64,000 nucleotides of DNA from NCBI RefSeq assembly GCF_007896845.1, contig NZ_VOHS01000015.1, forward strand, positions 1-64,000, in the 5' to 3' direction. This DNA comes from Chitinophaga pinensis. Its GTDB lineage: Bacteria; Bacteroidota; Bacteroidia; Chitinophagales; Chitinophagaceae. The first letter of the stretch is position 1, and every line of letters begins with the position of its first letter. Of the stretch, positions 43,282 to 51,469 are shown piece by piece. The translations under genes were made by a program, and so were the position numbers. The notes under the pieces are model-generated. The model had not been told where the DNA came from. It did no database searches and saw only the letters and a list, made by a program, of their open reading frames with translations.

Positions 43282-43995
43282 TCAATTACTTCTCACTTCG
43301 CTCAGGCGCGCCAGATATTTATCCATTTCGCGACCTTCAGCAGTTTGAGGATATTTGCTTTGAATCTCTTTATAGATGGCAACTGCATCAGCAGCTTTGT
43401 TTGCTTTTTCCAGTGCCAGACCTGCGCGGAACAGGTAAGTTGGTGCTGTCAGCTCGTTATCGCTGTGATGACCTGCTTTCTTGTAATATTCGATACCTTT
43501 ATCGGTTTGGTTCAGTTCCATGTAAGCGTCACCTGCTAAACCGTATGCCATTGCCTGTACTATCTGGTCGCCGCCATTGAAAGATGTCAGCATATCTGCA
43601 CCTTTCTGGAATTCGCCCAGTTTCACATAGCTAACGCCAGCGTAATATTTTGCTAACTGACCTGTTTTGGTGCTGCTGTATTTATCAATTACCTGCAGGA
43701 AACCTTCATAGTTACCATCGCCATTTAAAGCCAGACGGAAAGAGTCTCTTTCGAAATACTGCTGTGCATGGAATACCATGTTCTGGGCTTTCGTTTCGTT
43801 AGGACCTTTGATGAACTTGCTGTAGGCAAAAGTACCGCCCACTACCACCACTACTACGAGCAGGGCGATGATAATGCTGTTTTTGTTCTTGTTGAAAAAG
43901 TCTTCCGCTTTGTGGAGTGAGTCTTCCAGTTGGAATTCTTTAGACACAGGAGCAGGAGTATTTTCAGCTGCGGTCTTATTTTTTGTTTCGGTCAT
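43282..43995 (-). CDS. YfgM-like TPR membrane protein
   Basis: A 237-residue protein with a cytoplasmic N-terminus of about 40 residues, one transmembrane helix (NSIIIALLVVVVVVGGTFAY, about 39-58) and a periplasmic TPR domain of four or five repeats (YAGVSYVKLGEFQKGADML, GLAGDAYMELNQTDKGIEYY). The layout matches YfgM/TPR_21 proteins, which help the Sec translocon and periplasmic chaperones. A -7 box lies 67-74 bases upstream. ribH follows directly. Confidence 0.8.
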   Translation of the reverse strand: MTETKNKTAAENTPAPVSKEFQLEDSLHKAEDFFNKNKNSIIIALLVVVVVVGGTFAYSKFIKGPNETKAQNMVFHAQQYFERDSFRLALNGDGNYEGFLQVIDKYSSTKTGQLAKYYAGVSYVKLGEFQKGADMLTSFNGGDQIVQAMAYGLAGDAYMELNQTDKGIEYYKKAGHHSDNELTAPTYLFRAGLALEKANKAADAVAIYKEIQSKYPQTAEGREMDKYLARLSEVRSN

Positions 43996-44061
43996 TGTAA
44001 TTGTGGTCGTTAAATTGTTATTTCTTTATTACGGTACAGGTTTGGCTGTTGTAAATTTCCG

Positions 44062-44069
44062 CAAATATA
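44062..44069 (-). promoter_or_regulatory. -7 element of the TPR-ribH transcript
   Basis: On the minus strand this reads TATATTTG, an exact TAnnTTTG match, 67 bases before the ATG. It touches the T-run of the pdhA terminator. Confidence 0.6.
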
Positions 44070-44070
44070 A

Positions 44071-44121
44071 AAAAGGTTAGCGAATCATCCGCTTATTCTT
44101 AAACGGCCGGGATCGCTAACC
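44071..44121 (-). terminator. Terminator of pdhA
   Basis: GGTTAGCGA pairs with TCGCTAACC around a 29-base loop. On the minus strand a run of T's follows. It lies 13 bases past the pdhA stop. Confidence 0.75.
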
Positions 44122-44133
44122 TTTTCTTATTAT

Positions 44134-45144
44134 TTAGTCAACAATGAACGGGTAATCATCCTGTACATATACGTCTTTCAGCAGTTCATCGTCAGCAGGC
44201 CATGGAGACTCTTCAGCGAACTGTACGCAATGTTCAACTTCCTGTTTTACCTTCTCATTGATAGCTTCGATCTCAGCGTCCGTAGCCCATTTATTCTTCT
44301 GGATAGTAGCCAGTACCTGATTGATAGGATCTTTATCTTTATACTCTTCTACCTCTTCTTTGGTACGGTATTTCGCAGGATCACTCATAGAGTGACCACG
44401 GTAACGGTACGTCTTGATTTCCAGTAAGGTAGGACCTTCACCGGCACGTGCACGTTTTACCGCTCTGTCGATACCTTCATGTACCGTTTCACAGCTCATA
44501 CCATCGATAGTAGCACTTGGCATATCGTAGGCATTCGCCAGCTTATAGATATCCAGTACGTTAGAAGTACGTTCTACTGAAGTACCCATCGCGTACATGT
44601 TATTTTCGCAAATAAAAATTACAGGCAATTTCCACAGCATAGCCATGTTGAATGTCTCATGCAGCATACCCTGACGGGCAGCACCATCACCGAAGAAGCA
44701 AAGCGCTACGTTATCAGTTCCTTTGTATTGCTCAGCAAATGCCAGACCCGCACCAGTACCGATCTGAGCACCTACGATACCATGACCGCCGAAGAAACCT
44801 TTATCAGGAGCAAAGAAGTGCATGCTACCACCTTTACCTTTGGAACAACCTGTCGCTTTACCATACAGCTCAGCCATACATTCGTCAGGAGTCATTCCTT
44901 TCGCGATCGCCAGAGCGTGGTCGCGGTAAGCAGTGATGAACTTATCGTCCGGTTTAGTTGCTGTCATCGCACCCGCAGCAATTGCTTCCTGTCCTATGTA
45001 CAGGTGGCAAAAACCACGAATCTTCTGCATCCCATACAATTGGCCGGCTTTTTCTTCAAAGCGGCGCAGCAAGAGCATCAATTCATACCAGTACAAATAT
45101 GTCTCTTTGGTGAATTTCGTCTTTACGTCTGTTTTTGTAGCCAC
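44134..45144 (-). CDS. pdhA: Pyruvate dehydrogenase E1 component, alpha subunit
   Basis: A 336-residue thiamine diphosphate enzyme subunit that decarboxylates pyruvate. ThDP-binding and phosphorylation-loop landmarks are GGSMHFFAPDKGFFGGHGIVG near 106, the block CFFGDGAARQGMLHE then ENNMYAMGTSVERTSN near 180, and YRYRGHSMSDPAKYRTKEE near 270. A -7 box lies directly upstream. The E1 beta subunit and E2/E3 genes are not in the window, so the complex is split across the genome. Confidence 0.95.
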   Translation of the reverse strand: MATKTDVKTKFTKETYLYWYELMLLLRRFEEKAGQLYGMQKIRGFCHLYIGQEAIAAGAMTATKPDDKFITAYRDHALAIAKGMTPDECMAELYGKATGCSKGKGGSMHFFAPDKGFFGGHGIVGAQIGTGAGLAFAEQYKGTDNVALCFFGDGAARQGMLHETFNMAMLWKLPVIFICENNMYAMGTSVERTSNVLDIYKLANAYDMPSATIDGMSCETVHEGIDRAVKRARAGEGPTLLEIKTYRYRGHSMSDPAKYRTKEEVEEYKDKDPINQVLATIQKNKWATDAEIEAINEKVKQEVEHCVQFAEESPWPADDELLKDVYVQDDYPFIVD

Positions 45145-45162
45145 TGTTTCTTAATTTGTCCG

Positions 45163-45170
45163 CAAATATA
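45163..45170 (-). promoter_or_regulatory. -7 element of pdhA
   Basis: On the minus strand this reads TATATTTG, an exact match, 19 bases before the ATG, giving a very short leader. Confidence 0.6.
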
Positions 45171-45327
45171 ACAGGAAAATCCTAAAAACTAAATACTTTG
45201 CAACTTTGCACAAAGTTACCGCGCCTGAACGCCTCTTCAACAAGGCCTGATTTCCAGTCTTTCCCGGCATCAGCGCGGATTACGATAAATTTATTTTTAA
45301 TTCATAACTGATAATCAGAAGGTTAAT

Positions 45328-46410
45328 TTGCTGTCGCTTAAAAAGATATCACTCGTTCAGTTTAAAAATTATTCGGGAAAAAGTTTCAGCTTCCAAAAAC
45401 GCATCGTCGGTATCACCGGACGGAACGGCTCGGGCAAAACCAATCTGCTCGATGCCATATATTATATATGCTTCACTAAAAGCTACTTTACCAGCAGCGA
45501 AGCCCAGAATACACAGTACCAGACCAACGGCTTCCGGCTCGAAGGCTTCATGGACAGAGATCATCAGGAAGGAAAGATCGTCTGTACACTCAAAGATGGC
45601 AAGAAAGAAATTGCCCTCAATGATGAACCCTACGAACGCTTTTCCCAGCATATCGGCCGCTATCCCGCTGTCATGATCGCACCCGATGACGCCGAGATTA
45701 TACTCGGTGGCAGCGAGGAACGCCGTAAATGGCTCGATGCACTGCTATGCCAGTTACACCCGGGCTATCTCGAACACCTCATTACCTATCAGAAAATACT
45801 GCAACAAAAGAATACCCTGCTCAAAACAATGAATGGTCAGGGTGGTAGTCAGGATACACTGTTAGATATATTTGATGAACAACTGGTTCGTCACGGTACG
45901 CCCGTATTCGAATGGAGACGCGCCTTCCTGCCCGGCTTCATCCAACAGGTACAACAACTGTATGATTATCTGGCTGGTAAACATGAAACAGTCAATATAC
46001 AATACCAATCCGGTCTGCATGAACAGACCTTTACCGGACTCCTTGCAGCCAACCGCTACAAGGATATGATGATGCAACGTACCACCGGTGGTATCCATAA
46101 AGATGACCTGCAGTTCCTGCTCGACGATCATCCAATGAAAACAAGCGCCTCTCAGGGACAACGTAAAAGCTTTCTCTTTGCACTCAAACTCGCACAGTTT
46201 GAAGTAATTAAGGAACATAAAAAGTTCCCTCCTCTCCTCTTGCTGGATGACGTCTTCGAGAAACTGGATCAGGACAGAGTGAGCCGCTTAATTAATCTTG
46301 TCAGCAGTCCTGTATACGGACAGGTCTTCATCACCGATACCCACGCTGATAGAATAAGCACAGCATTTAAAGAAAATGCAGATAACTTTCAATTAGTGGA
46401 GATGGAGTAA
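45328..46410 (+). CDS. recF: DNA replication and repair protein RecF
   Basis: A 360-residue ABC-type ATPase that loads RecA at single-stranded gaps. The Walker A motif is GRNGSGKTN (31-39), the family string is TKSYFTSSEAQN, the signature is KTSASQGQRKSFLFALKLAQF near 271, and Walker B is PLLLLDDVFEKLD near 304. The start is a TTG at 45328, preceded by AGAAGG at a suitable distance. A DUF721 gene follows at 24 bases; recF followed by DUF721 is a common bacterial pairing. Confidence 0.96.
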   Translation: MLSLKKISLVQFKNYSGKSFSFQKRIVGITGRNGSGKTNLLDAIYYICFTKSYFTSSEAQNTQYQTNGFRLEGFMDRDHQEGKIVCTLKDGKKEIALNDEPYERFSQHIGRYPAVMIAPDDAEIILGGSEERRKWLDALLCQLHPGYLEHLITYQKILQQKNTLLKTMNGQGGSQDTLLDIFDEQLVRHGTPVFEWRRAFLPGFIQQVQQLYDYLAGKHETVNIQYQSGLHEQTFTGLLAANRYKDMMMQRTTGGIHKDDLQFLLDDHPMKTSASQGQRKSFLFALKLAQFEVIKEHKKFPPLLLLDDVFEKLDQDRVSRLINLVSSPVYGQVFITDTHADRISTAFKENADNFQLVEME

Positions 46411-46422
46411 TCAGGAAATACG

Positions 46423-46430
46423 TATCTTTG
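46423..46430 (+). promoter_or_regulatory. -7 element TATCTTTG between recF and the DUF721 gene
   Basis: An exact TAnnTTTG match only 4 bases before the first ATG of the DUF721 gene. If used, transcription would start at or past that ATG, so the internal ATG at 46456 would be the start. Confidence 0.45.
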
Positions 46431-46434
46431 CGGA

Positions 46435-46722
46435 ATGCGTTACGGAATTACATCAATGGAGGATGCACTGAAAGATTTCATGTCGAAAAGCCGGCTCAAA
46501 CCGAGGCTGACCGAAGTGCGCATACAAGAGAACTGGGAACAGCTGATGGGAAGAACAATCTCCCGTTATACAGAGAATTTGCAGCTGATCGATGGTAAAT
46601 TACACATCGCTACCACTGTTGCTCCACTCAAACAGGAACTGAGCTACTCAAAAGATCGTATCATTAAACTGGTGAACGAAATGCTGGGTGAACCTGTAGT
46701 AAGAGAAGTGATCGTACGATAA
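46435..46722 (+). CDS. DUF721 (DciA-like) protein
   Basis: A 95-residue protein of the DUF721/DciA group, with the core VRIQENWEQLMGRTISRYT then QLIDGKLHIATTVAPLKQEL. Relatives of DciA help load the replicative helicase; the short Bacteroidota forms are not characterised. It may be translated from the ATG at 46435 in a recF transcript or from the ATG at 46456 from its own promoter. A terminator follows. Confidence 0.85.
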   Translation: MRYGITSMEDALKDFMSKSRLKPRLTEVRIQENWEQLMGRTISRYTENLQLIDGKLHIATTVAPLKQELSYSKDRIIKLVNEMLGEPVVREVIVR

Positions 46723-46741
46723 TTATTACCTTCTTATATAC

Positions 46742-46778
46742 AAGAGGCTACTCAAAATAATGAGTAGCCTCTTTTTAT
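46742..46778 (+). terminator. Terminator of the recF-DUF721 unit
   Basis: AAGAGGCTACTC pairs with GAGTAGCCTCTT, followed by TTTATTT. Confidence 0.85.
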
Positions 46779-46870
46779 TTGAAACACCTGACCGGATGAA
46801 AGCCGTTTAAAAGAACTCGTATTAAGACAGAAAGCTGTCGCCGAAAAACAGGATGACCTCATGGCCGCCT

Positions 46871-46919
46871 GATAAGAGAAAATGGCCGGTCTGCAACAGA
46901 CCGGCCATTTTCTCTTATC
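46871..46919 (-). terminator. Long perfect hairpin after the DUF4252 genes
   Basis: A perfect 23-base inverted repeat with the 3-base loop CAA (core AATGGCCGGTCTG), 18 bases past the stop of the minus-strand DUF4252 gene. It is longer than most terminators here. Confidence 0.75.
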
Positions 46920-46937
46920 GTAAACAATCCATTATAA

Positions 46938-47447
46938 CTAGTTCTTCACAAAACCCTGTATCAACGCATTCACATCATCCATATGCAGCGTCGTCCGCAG
47001 ATTCACCATCACAAAGTCTTCTTCATCCTGCACCAATATCACCACGTTACCCAGTTCGTCATCTTTCCCTTTGTTCATCATATACACGTTAGACTCCTCA
47101 TGTCGTACTTCTACCAGTGATTCAAATCCGTCTTTTTCAATCAACGTTTGCTTTAACTGGTGAATCGCTTTGGCGTCAATCAGACTGTTGCTGATACCTG
47201 CAAGTGTATATACTTTCACCTTCTGCAGTTTACTGATAATCCTTTTCATTTCTGTGCCGTTATCCATTTTCGCACTATGAGGAATGATCCAGCTGGCGAA
47301 TTTCAATGGAATCCGTCCTACGCCTATTCTCACTCCTACAGCGTCTCCACGGTACTGACGATAGAATTTACGCAATGATTTCTTTTGTGCCATCGCCGGA
47401 CTAACAACCAGCAAAAGCGCTACTGCAATGATGGAAAAGTATTTCAT
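46938..47447 (-). CDS. DUF4252 protein (copy 2)
   Basis: A 169-residue secreted protein with a signal peptide (MKYFSIIAVALLLVVSPAMA) and a DUF4252 domain: KLQKVKVYTLAGISNSL, a helix, and DELGNVVILVQDEEDFVMVN. Function unknown. It is the last gene of a sigma/anti-sigma/DUF4252/DUF4252 operon and is followed by a strong hairpin. Confidence 0.82.
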   Translation of the reverse strand: MKYFSIIAVALLLVVSPAMAQKKSLRKFYRQYRGDAVGVRIGVGRIPLKFASWIIPHSAKMDNGTEMKRIISKLQKVKVYTLAGISNSLIDAKAIHQLKQTLIEKDGFESLVEVRHEESNVYMMNKGKDDELGNVVILVQDEEDFVMVNLRTTLHMDDVNALIQGFVKN

Positions 47448-47479
47448 ACTATTTGGGTTGAGCTGTGGTGATAAATGAA

Positions 47480-48001
47480 TTATTTTTTGATATTTTTCAG
47501 TTTGTCAAATCCGTCGATATTCATGCTGTTAGCCAGCTGACTGATCTCGTTGAGGTCAATATCGCCTATCAGACTCATAGCAAGGAATTCCGTATCACTA
47601 CCTACCAGCATGATCAGTTCCGCAATATTCCCTTTGGCATTTTCCTTGACCATAAAACGCAGGTCGTCTTTTCCATCTCGTACCGTCATCAGTTCTTCAA
47701 ACTCCTTACTCAGCAGAGAAGAGGCCTCCTTGAACAGCAGGTTGCCGCCTTTGGTATTTTCCTTGGCCAATATCCGCAGCCCCTTGATCCTTTTTACGAT
47801 CTGCAGGAATTGTTTTCCCTCGTTAGAGTTGATGTCCAGCTTGCTGAACATACTGAACATTTTAGGCGTTACGCTGATCAGTGTAAAAGTCTGATCATTT
47901 TCATATTTCTCAAAAAAGCGATCAATGCCACTACCCTGTTGGGCAAAGAGATGCATACCGGTGACTGTCATAAACAGCACCAAAAACAAAAAGCGTTTCA
48001 T
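47480..48001 (-). CDS. DUF4252 protein (copy 1)
   Basis: A 173-residue secreted protein with a signal peptide (MKRFLFLVLFMTVTGMHLFA) and a DUF4252 domain, with TFTLISVTPKMFSMF, RIKGLRILAKENTKGG and GNIAELIMLVGSDTEFLAMS. It is similar in plan but clearly diverged from its downstream neighbour. Both are probably targets or effectors of the sigma factor encoded at the head of the operon. Confidence 0.82.
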   Translation of the reverse strand: MKRFLFLVLFMTVTGMHLFAQQGSGIDRFFEKYENDQTFTLISVTPKMFSMFSKLDINSNEGKQFLQIVKRIKGLRILAKENTKGGNLLFKEASSLLSKEFEELMTVRDGKDDLRFMVKENAKGNIAELIMLVGSDTEFLAMSLIGDIDLNEISQLANSMNIDGFDKLKNIKK

Positions 48002-48038
48002 AAGTTTTTTTTTATGTCAGATTATAGAATGGCCGTAA

Positions 48039-48551
48039 TTAATTTGCTTTGATCTTATCAGTCGCCTCATTGAAGTAAGACAGTTTCTGTACCTGTGCCG
48101 TTCCTTTGTTGAGATTGCGGGACAAGAGCGCCAATGCTTTCTGTGTTGCCGCAAATGCCTCTTTAGGATCGTTGTAAGTATCTGCTGCTATGGATCTTTC
48201 TGCCAGTACACCATCATGTCTGCTGGTGAATTGTCTGGCGCCATAACCAATACCTATTGCCATCAGCAAAACAGCTGCGTACTTCATCCAGTGATGCCAC
48301 ACCATTGTTCTTACAACCGTCTTTCCGGTTGCTGGTGTCTGTCCGGTCAGGGTACCGATCTCAGGGAATACCGGCATCGGGATATCCGCTTCGGCCGCAA
48401 AGTAGCCGAACAATGCCTGCGCTTCTTTAAGATCAGCAGGCAGATGAGGGTGTTCCATGCTGAAAAAACTGCGCAGTTCCTCCTCTTCCTCCAATGTAGA
48501 GGCGCCATCCCAATAGCGGTCGACTAACTCCCTGATCTTATTAAACTCCAT
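48039..48551 (-). CDS. Anti-sigma-like single-pass membrane protein
   Basis: A 170-residue protein from MEFNKIRELVDRYWDGASTL, a short anti-sigma-like cytoplasmic domain (the WDGASTLEEEEELRSFF string replaces a zinc finger), one transmembrane helix (YAAVLLMAIGIGYGA) and a helical periplasmic part. The ATG overlaps the end of the sigma gene by 11 bases, which suggests translational coupling. An in-frame ATG upstream is less likely. Confidence 0.75.
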   Translation of the reverse strand: MEFNKIRELVDRYWDGASTLEEEEELRSFFSMEHPHLPADLKEAQALFGYFAAEADIPMPVFPEIGTLTGQTPATGKTVVRTMVWHHWMKYAAVLLMAIGIGYGARQFTSRHDGVLAERSIAADTYNDPKEAFAATQKALALLSRNLNKGTAQVQKLSYFNEATDKIKAN

Positions 48552-49056
48552 ACACTTGCAGTTTTTGTAATTGTTCACGTACCACTTTTCTGGCCCGGTG
48601 AAGATTGGTCTTCACCTCACTCAGTTCGATGACCAGAATATCTGCTATTTCCTGGTAGCTGTATCCATCGATATCTCTCAATTGTATAATAGTACGGTAT
48701 TTTTCCGGCAAGCCGGCAATGATACCATGCACTCTTTTCATGACGTCCTGCTTTTCTGCAACTATATGTGGATTCTCCTGCTGTATGGCCGGTAATTCGC
48801 TGGCAGTATCAAGGTCTTCCGACCTTCTGTACTTCCGCGCCTTCAGTTTGTCCAGCGCCAGATTGCGCACAATACGCATACACCATGCCTCCATATTCTG
48901 CAGGTCAGTCATCCGTTCCTGCTGTTGCCACACCTTCATCAGGGTATCTTGTGTTACGTCCATCGCATCCTCTTCATTTTCCAGCAGTCTGTAAGCGAAG
49001 CGATAAAGCTTCTGCCTGACAGGGACTACTTGTGAGAGAAATATTGCTAATGACAT
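48541..49056 (-). CDS. ECF-type RNA polymerase sigma factor
   Basis: A 171-residue ECF sigma factor. Region 2: LYRFAYRLLENEEDAMDVTQ then DTLMKVWQQQ and WCMRIVRNLALDKLKARKYR. Region 4: LPEKYRTIIQLRDIDGYSYQ then EIADILVIELSEVKTNLHRA. It heads the operon sigma, anti-sigma, DUF4252, DUF4252, a common arrangement in Bacteroidota. Confidence 0.92.
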   Translation of the reverse strand: MSLAIFLSQVVPVRQKLYRFAYRLLENEEDAMDVTQDTLMKVWQQQERMTDLQNMEAWCMRIVRNLALDKLKARKYRRSEDLDTASELPAIQQENPHIVAEKQDVMKRVHGIIAGLPEKYRTIIQLRDIDGYSYQEIADILVIELSEVKTNLHRARKVVREQLQKLQVYGV

Positions 49057-49238
49057 AAATAACAGATTCCTTGTTGCTAAGTTTCAGATAACCGTTGCTG
49101 CTTCCATGTCCATTCCCTCTTTTCTTCATCCCGGATGCTACAGGGCGTTTACATAAAGAAGACGATCCATAAAATACTTTGTTTCAAAAAAAGGGAAAGT
49201 TTTTTTCGGGAAATATTAACTCACTACAAATGAGTCGT

Positions 49239-50291
49239 TTATAACTTAATACGTGGATCAATAATGGTATACAGCAGATCCGCCAGCAGGTTAATAAGTA
49301 CAAAAATACCCGCTGTAAATAAGATAGATCCCATCAGTACAGGGAAATCGAACTTCTCAAGGGCGTCTACAGTGATTTTACCGATTCCCTTCCATCCGAA
49401 GATATATTCAACAAAAAAGGCGCCTGCCAGCAGTTCGGCAAACCAGCCGGTAATAGCCGTAATAACGGGATTTAATGCATTCCTCAAGGCATGTCTGAAC
49501 ACAACAATCCGGGTAGGCAGACCTTTAGCATAAGCGGTACGGATATAATCCTGATGCAGCACATCGAGCATGGCGCTGCGTGTCAGTTGTACGATGATAG
49601 CCAGTGGACGGATGCCCAATGTAATGGCAGGCAATATAAGATTACGCAGATTAAGAATACGACCGGCAAAAGCGTCTGTTTCAAACAGACTCCCTGTCAT
49701 ATGCAGACCGGTATAATCGCTTAAAACAAACCCGAAAAGATACGCCACGACAATCCCCATAAAAAACGAGGGCGCAGAAATGCCGACCACACTGGCAAAA
49801 ACAGCACCTGTATCCATCCATGTATTTTGTTTTACTGCGGATAATACGCCAAGTCCGATTCCCACCACTGTTGCAAACAACATAGCCGCTAAAGCTAATA
49901 CCAGCGTGCCGGGTAATGCTTCTGTCAATATTTCCCAGACTTCTTTTTTACCCTGATAGGAACGCCGCAGATAAGGCGTTTTCAGTACGAGGATGCGTTC
50001 TTCCTCCAGATGTGCCAGCGTCAGGTAATGCATATTGCCTTTGGCTGCTGCGAGGGAATGTATGCCTATCGGCGAAAGGTCATTTAAATATAAAAGGAAT
50101 TGCACCGGTAAGGATTTATCCAGATGCAATTCCTTTCTTACATTTTCCAGCGATGTGACGTCTGCGCGCTGTCCCAGTGTCAGCCTGGCCGGATCACCCG
50201 GCAGTACATTGAACAGGAAAAATACCAGTACCACTACTCCCAGTAATACCAGTATGCCATAACTGAGTTTACGCAGCAGAAATCTGAACAT
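49239..50291 (-). CDS. ABC transporter permease, OppB/DppB family
   Basis: A 350-residue inner membrane protein with six hydrophobic helices and the permease loop AYAKGLPTRIVVFRHALRNA then LNPVITAI. It resembles DppB, the first permease of peptide importers. A second permease, ATPases and a binding protein are missing from the neighbourhood. The N-terminal periplasmic loop (about 55-115) is long. It starts 6 bases after the stop of the DoxX-like gene, so they are co-transcribed. Confidence 0.88.
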   Translation of the reverse strand: MFRFLLRKLSYGILVLLGVVVLVFFLFNVLPGDPARLTLGQRADVTSLENVRKELHLDKSLPVQFLLYLNDLSPIGIHSLAAAKGNMHYLTLAHLEEERILVLKTPYLRRSYQGKKEVWEILTEALPGTLVLALAAMLFATVVGIGLGVLSAVKQNTWMDTGAVFASVVGISAPSFFMGIVVAYLFGFVLSDYTGLHMTGSLFETDAFAGRILNLRNLILPAITLGIRPLAIIVQLTRSAMLDVLHQDYIRTAYAKGLPTRIVVFRHALRNALNPVITAITGWFAELLAGAFFVEYIFGWKGIGKITVDALEKFDFPVLMGSILFTAGIFVLINLLADLLYTIIDPRIKL

Positions 50292-50296
50292 GCGGT

Positions 50297-51385
50297 TTAT
50301 GGTATATCGTTATAATGCCATTTTCCTTTGATGGTGCCTTTTTCAAGCAAAATCAGACAAGGATTGCTTCTTCCGGCTGTTTTAATAGCCGTTCCATCCA
50401 TCTGAACGAATGGGAACTGCAATCCGTGCGCAGCGGTAAAAGCCGAAATATCTTCCTTACTGGAAGCGGTAACACCATAAATGTAGACCTTTCCGGCTTT
50501 AAACTGTTCCTGCAGTGCCTTCATCTTGGCATCCCAGCCTTTACCTGCTTCTTTTACATTCTTTACAAGGAAAAGATAGACAGGAGTAGGTTCAGCCAGA
50601 ATAGCCTGTGTCTGATTCACACCATCTGCATCCGTCAGGATGAAATCCTTTACAGGCGCCTCTCCTTCTGCTTCTCTTACTAATTTATCACGACGGTCAA
50701 CAAAGACCCAGGTACTGTCTGACCATGGATAGTTCTCTGCTGTAAATTCTTTCTGCTGACCATCCTTTTCATATATCAGGACTGTCTCATATTCCGCCGG
50801 ACGGGCACCTGGCGGCAGTTTCATTTTTTCCGGAATGTTGTTACCTACTTTGTAACCCAGACAGTCTACAATTGGCAGGTGTTCCAGTGTATACCATTGA
50901 ATACCGCCTGCAAATACGATAGATACAATCAGCAGTATAAAGTTCAGCTGTTTGCCGAACAATGGCTTAATACGTTTATTATACAAAAAGAGGATCAGGA
51001 TCATGACCAGCAATACCACATCCTTCCAGAAGGTTTGTGATGCTGTCAGTTTGATACAGTCACCAAAACAGCCACATTCTTTAATTTCTCCGCTGTACAG
51101 CGCATAGCCGGTCAGGAAGGTAAAGAAGGTGATCATGATCAGCAGCAGTATAGACACTATTCTCATACGGAAACCCAGCAGCAAGGCTGCGCCAAGGGCA
51201 ATTTCCGCTGTATTCATGATAATAGAATAAGCCAGTGAATAGGGAGAGAGGAAGGTCATATGCAACACTTCAAAAAACTCTTCCATTTTATAACTGAGCC
51301 CCAGCGGATCATTTGCTTTGACCAAACCGGAGAAGATAAATAAAACACCAACGATAATTCTTAATAGGTTCAGGAGCAGTTTCAT
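50297..51385 (-). CDS. BT_3928-type DoxX-like membrane protein with thioredoxin-like C-terminus
   Basis: A 362-residue protein with an N-terminal DoxX/MauE-like four-helix membrane domain (FIFSGLVKANDPLGLSYKME and KECGCFGDC near 103) and a C-terminal soluble part that folds like thioredoxin (VYIYGVTASSKEDISAFTAA and NPCLILLEKGTIKGKW). The CxCxxxC cysteines near 104 may carry redox electrons. Similar proteins form an uncharacterised Bacteroidota family. The permease gene follows at 5 bases. Confidence 0.8.
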   Translation of the reverse strand: MKLLLNLLRIIVGVLFIFSGLVKANDPLGLSYKMEEFFEVLHMTFLSPYSLAYSIIMNTAEIALGAALLLGFRMRIVSILLLIMITFFTFLTGYALYSGEIKECGCFGDCIKLTASQTFWKDVVLLVMILILFLYNKRIKPLFGKQLNFILLIVSIVFAGGIQWYTLEHLPIVDCLGYKVGNNIPEKMKLPPGARPAEYETVLIYEKDGQQKEFTAENYPWSDSTWVFVDRRDKLVREAEGEAPVKDFILTDADGVNQTQAILAEPTPVYLFLVKNVKEAGKGWDAKMKALQEQFKAGKVYIYGVTASSKEDISAFTAAHGLQFPFVQMDGTAIKTAGRSNPCLILLEKGTIKGKWHYNDIP

Positions 51386-51419
51386 GGATAAACTTTTTTA
51401 TCGGTGCTGATATACATAC

Positions 51420-51448
51420 TTGCAGATCACCACATTATTCTATTTTTG
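51420..51448 (+). promoter_or_regulatory. Promoter of folP-cdaA
   Basis: TTG (51420-51422), an 18-base spacer and TATTTTTG (51441-51448). It lies inside the open frame upstream of folP and so decides the start at 51470. Confidence 0.7.
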
Positions 51449-51469
51449 TCTGGCAAAATAATCAATAAA

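Noticed and set aside
46795-46863. A short coiled-coil-like frame (KELVLRQKAVAEKQDDLM) between two terminators
   Set aside because: Only about 22 codons between stops, with no start codon; perhaps a gene tail, but not supportable.
51404-51469. N-terminal extension of FolP
   Set aside because: The extension covers the promoter TTG-N18-TATTTTTG and adds residues unlike FolP proteins.
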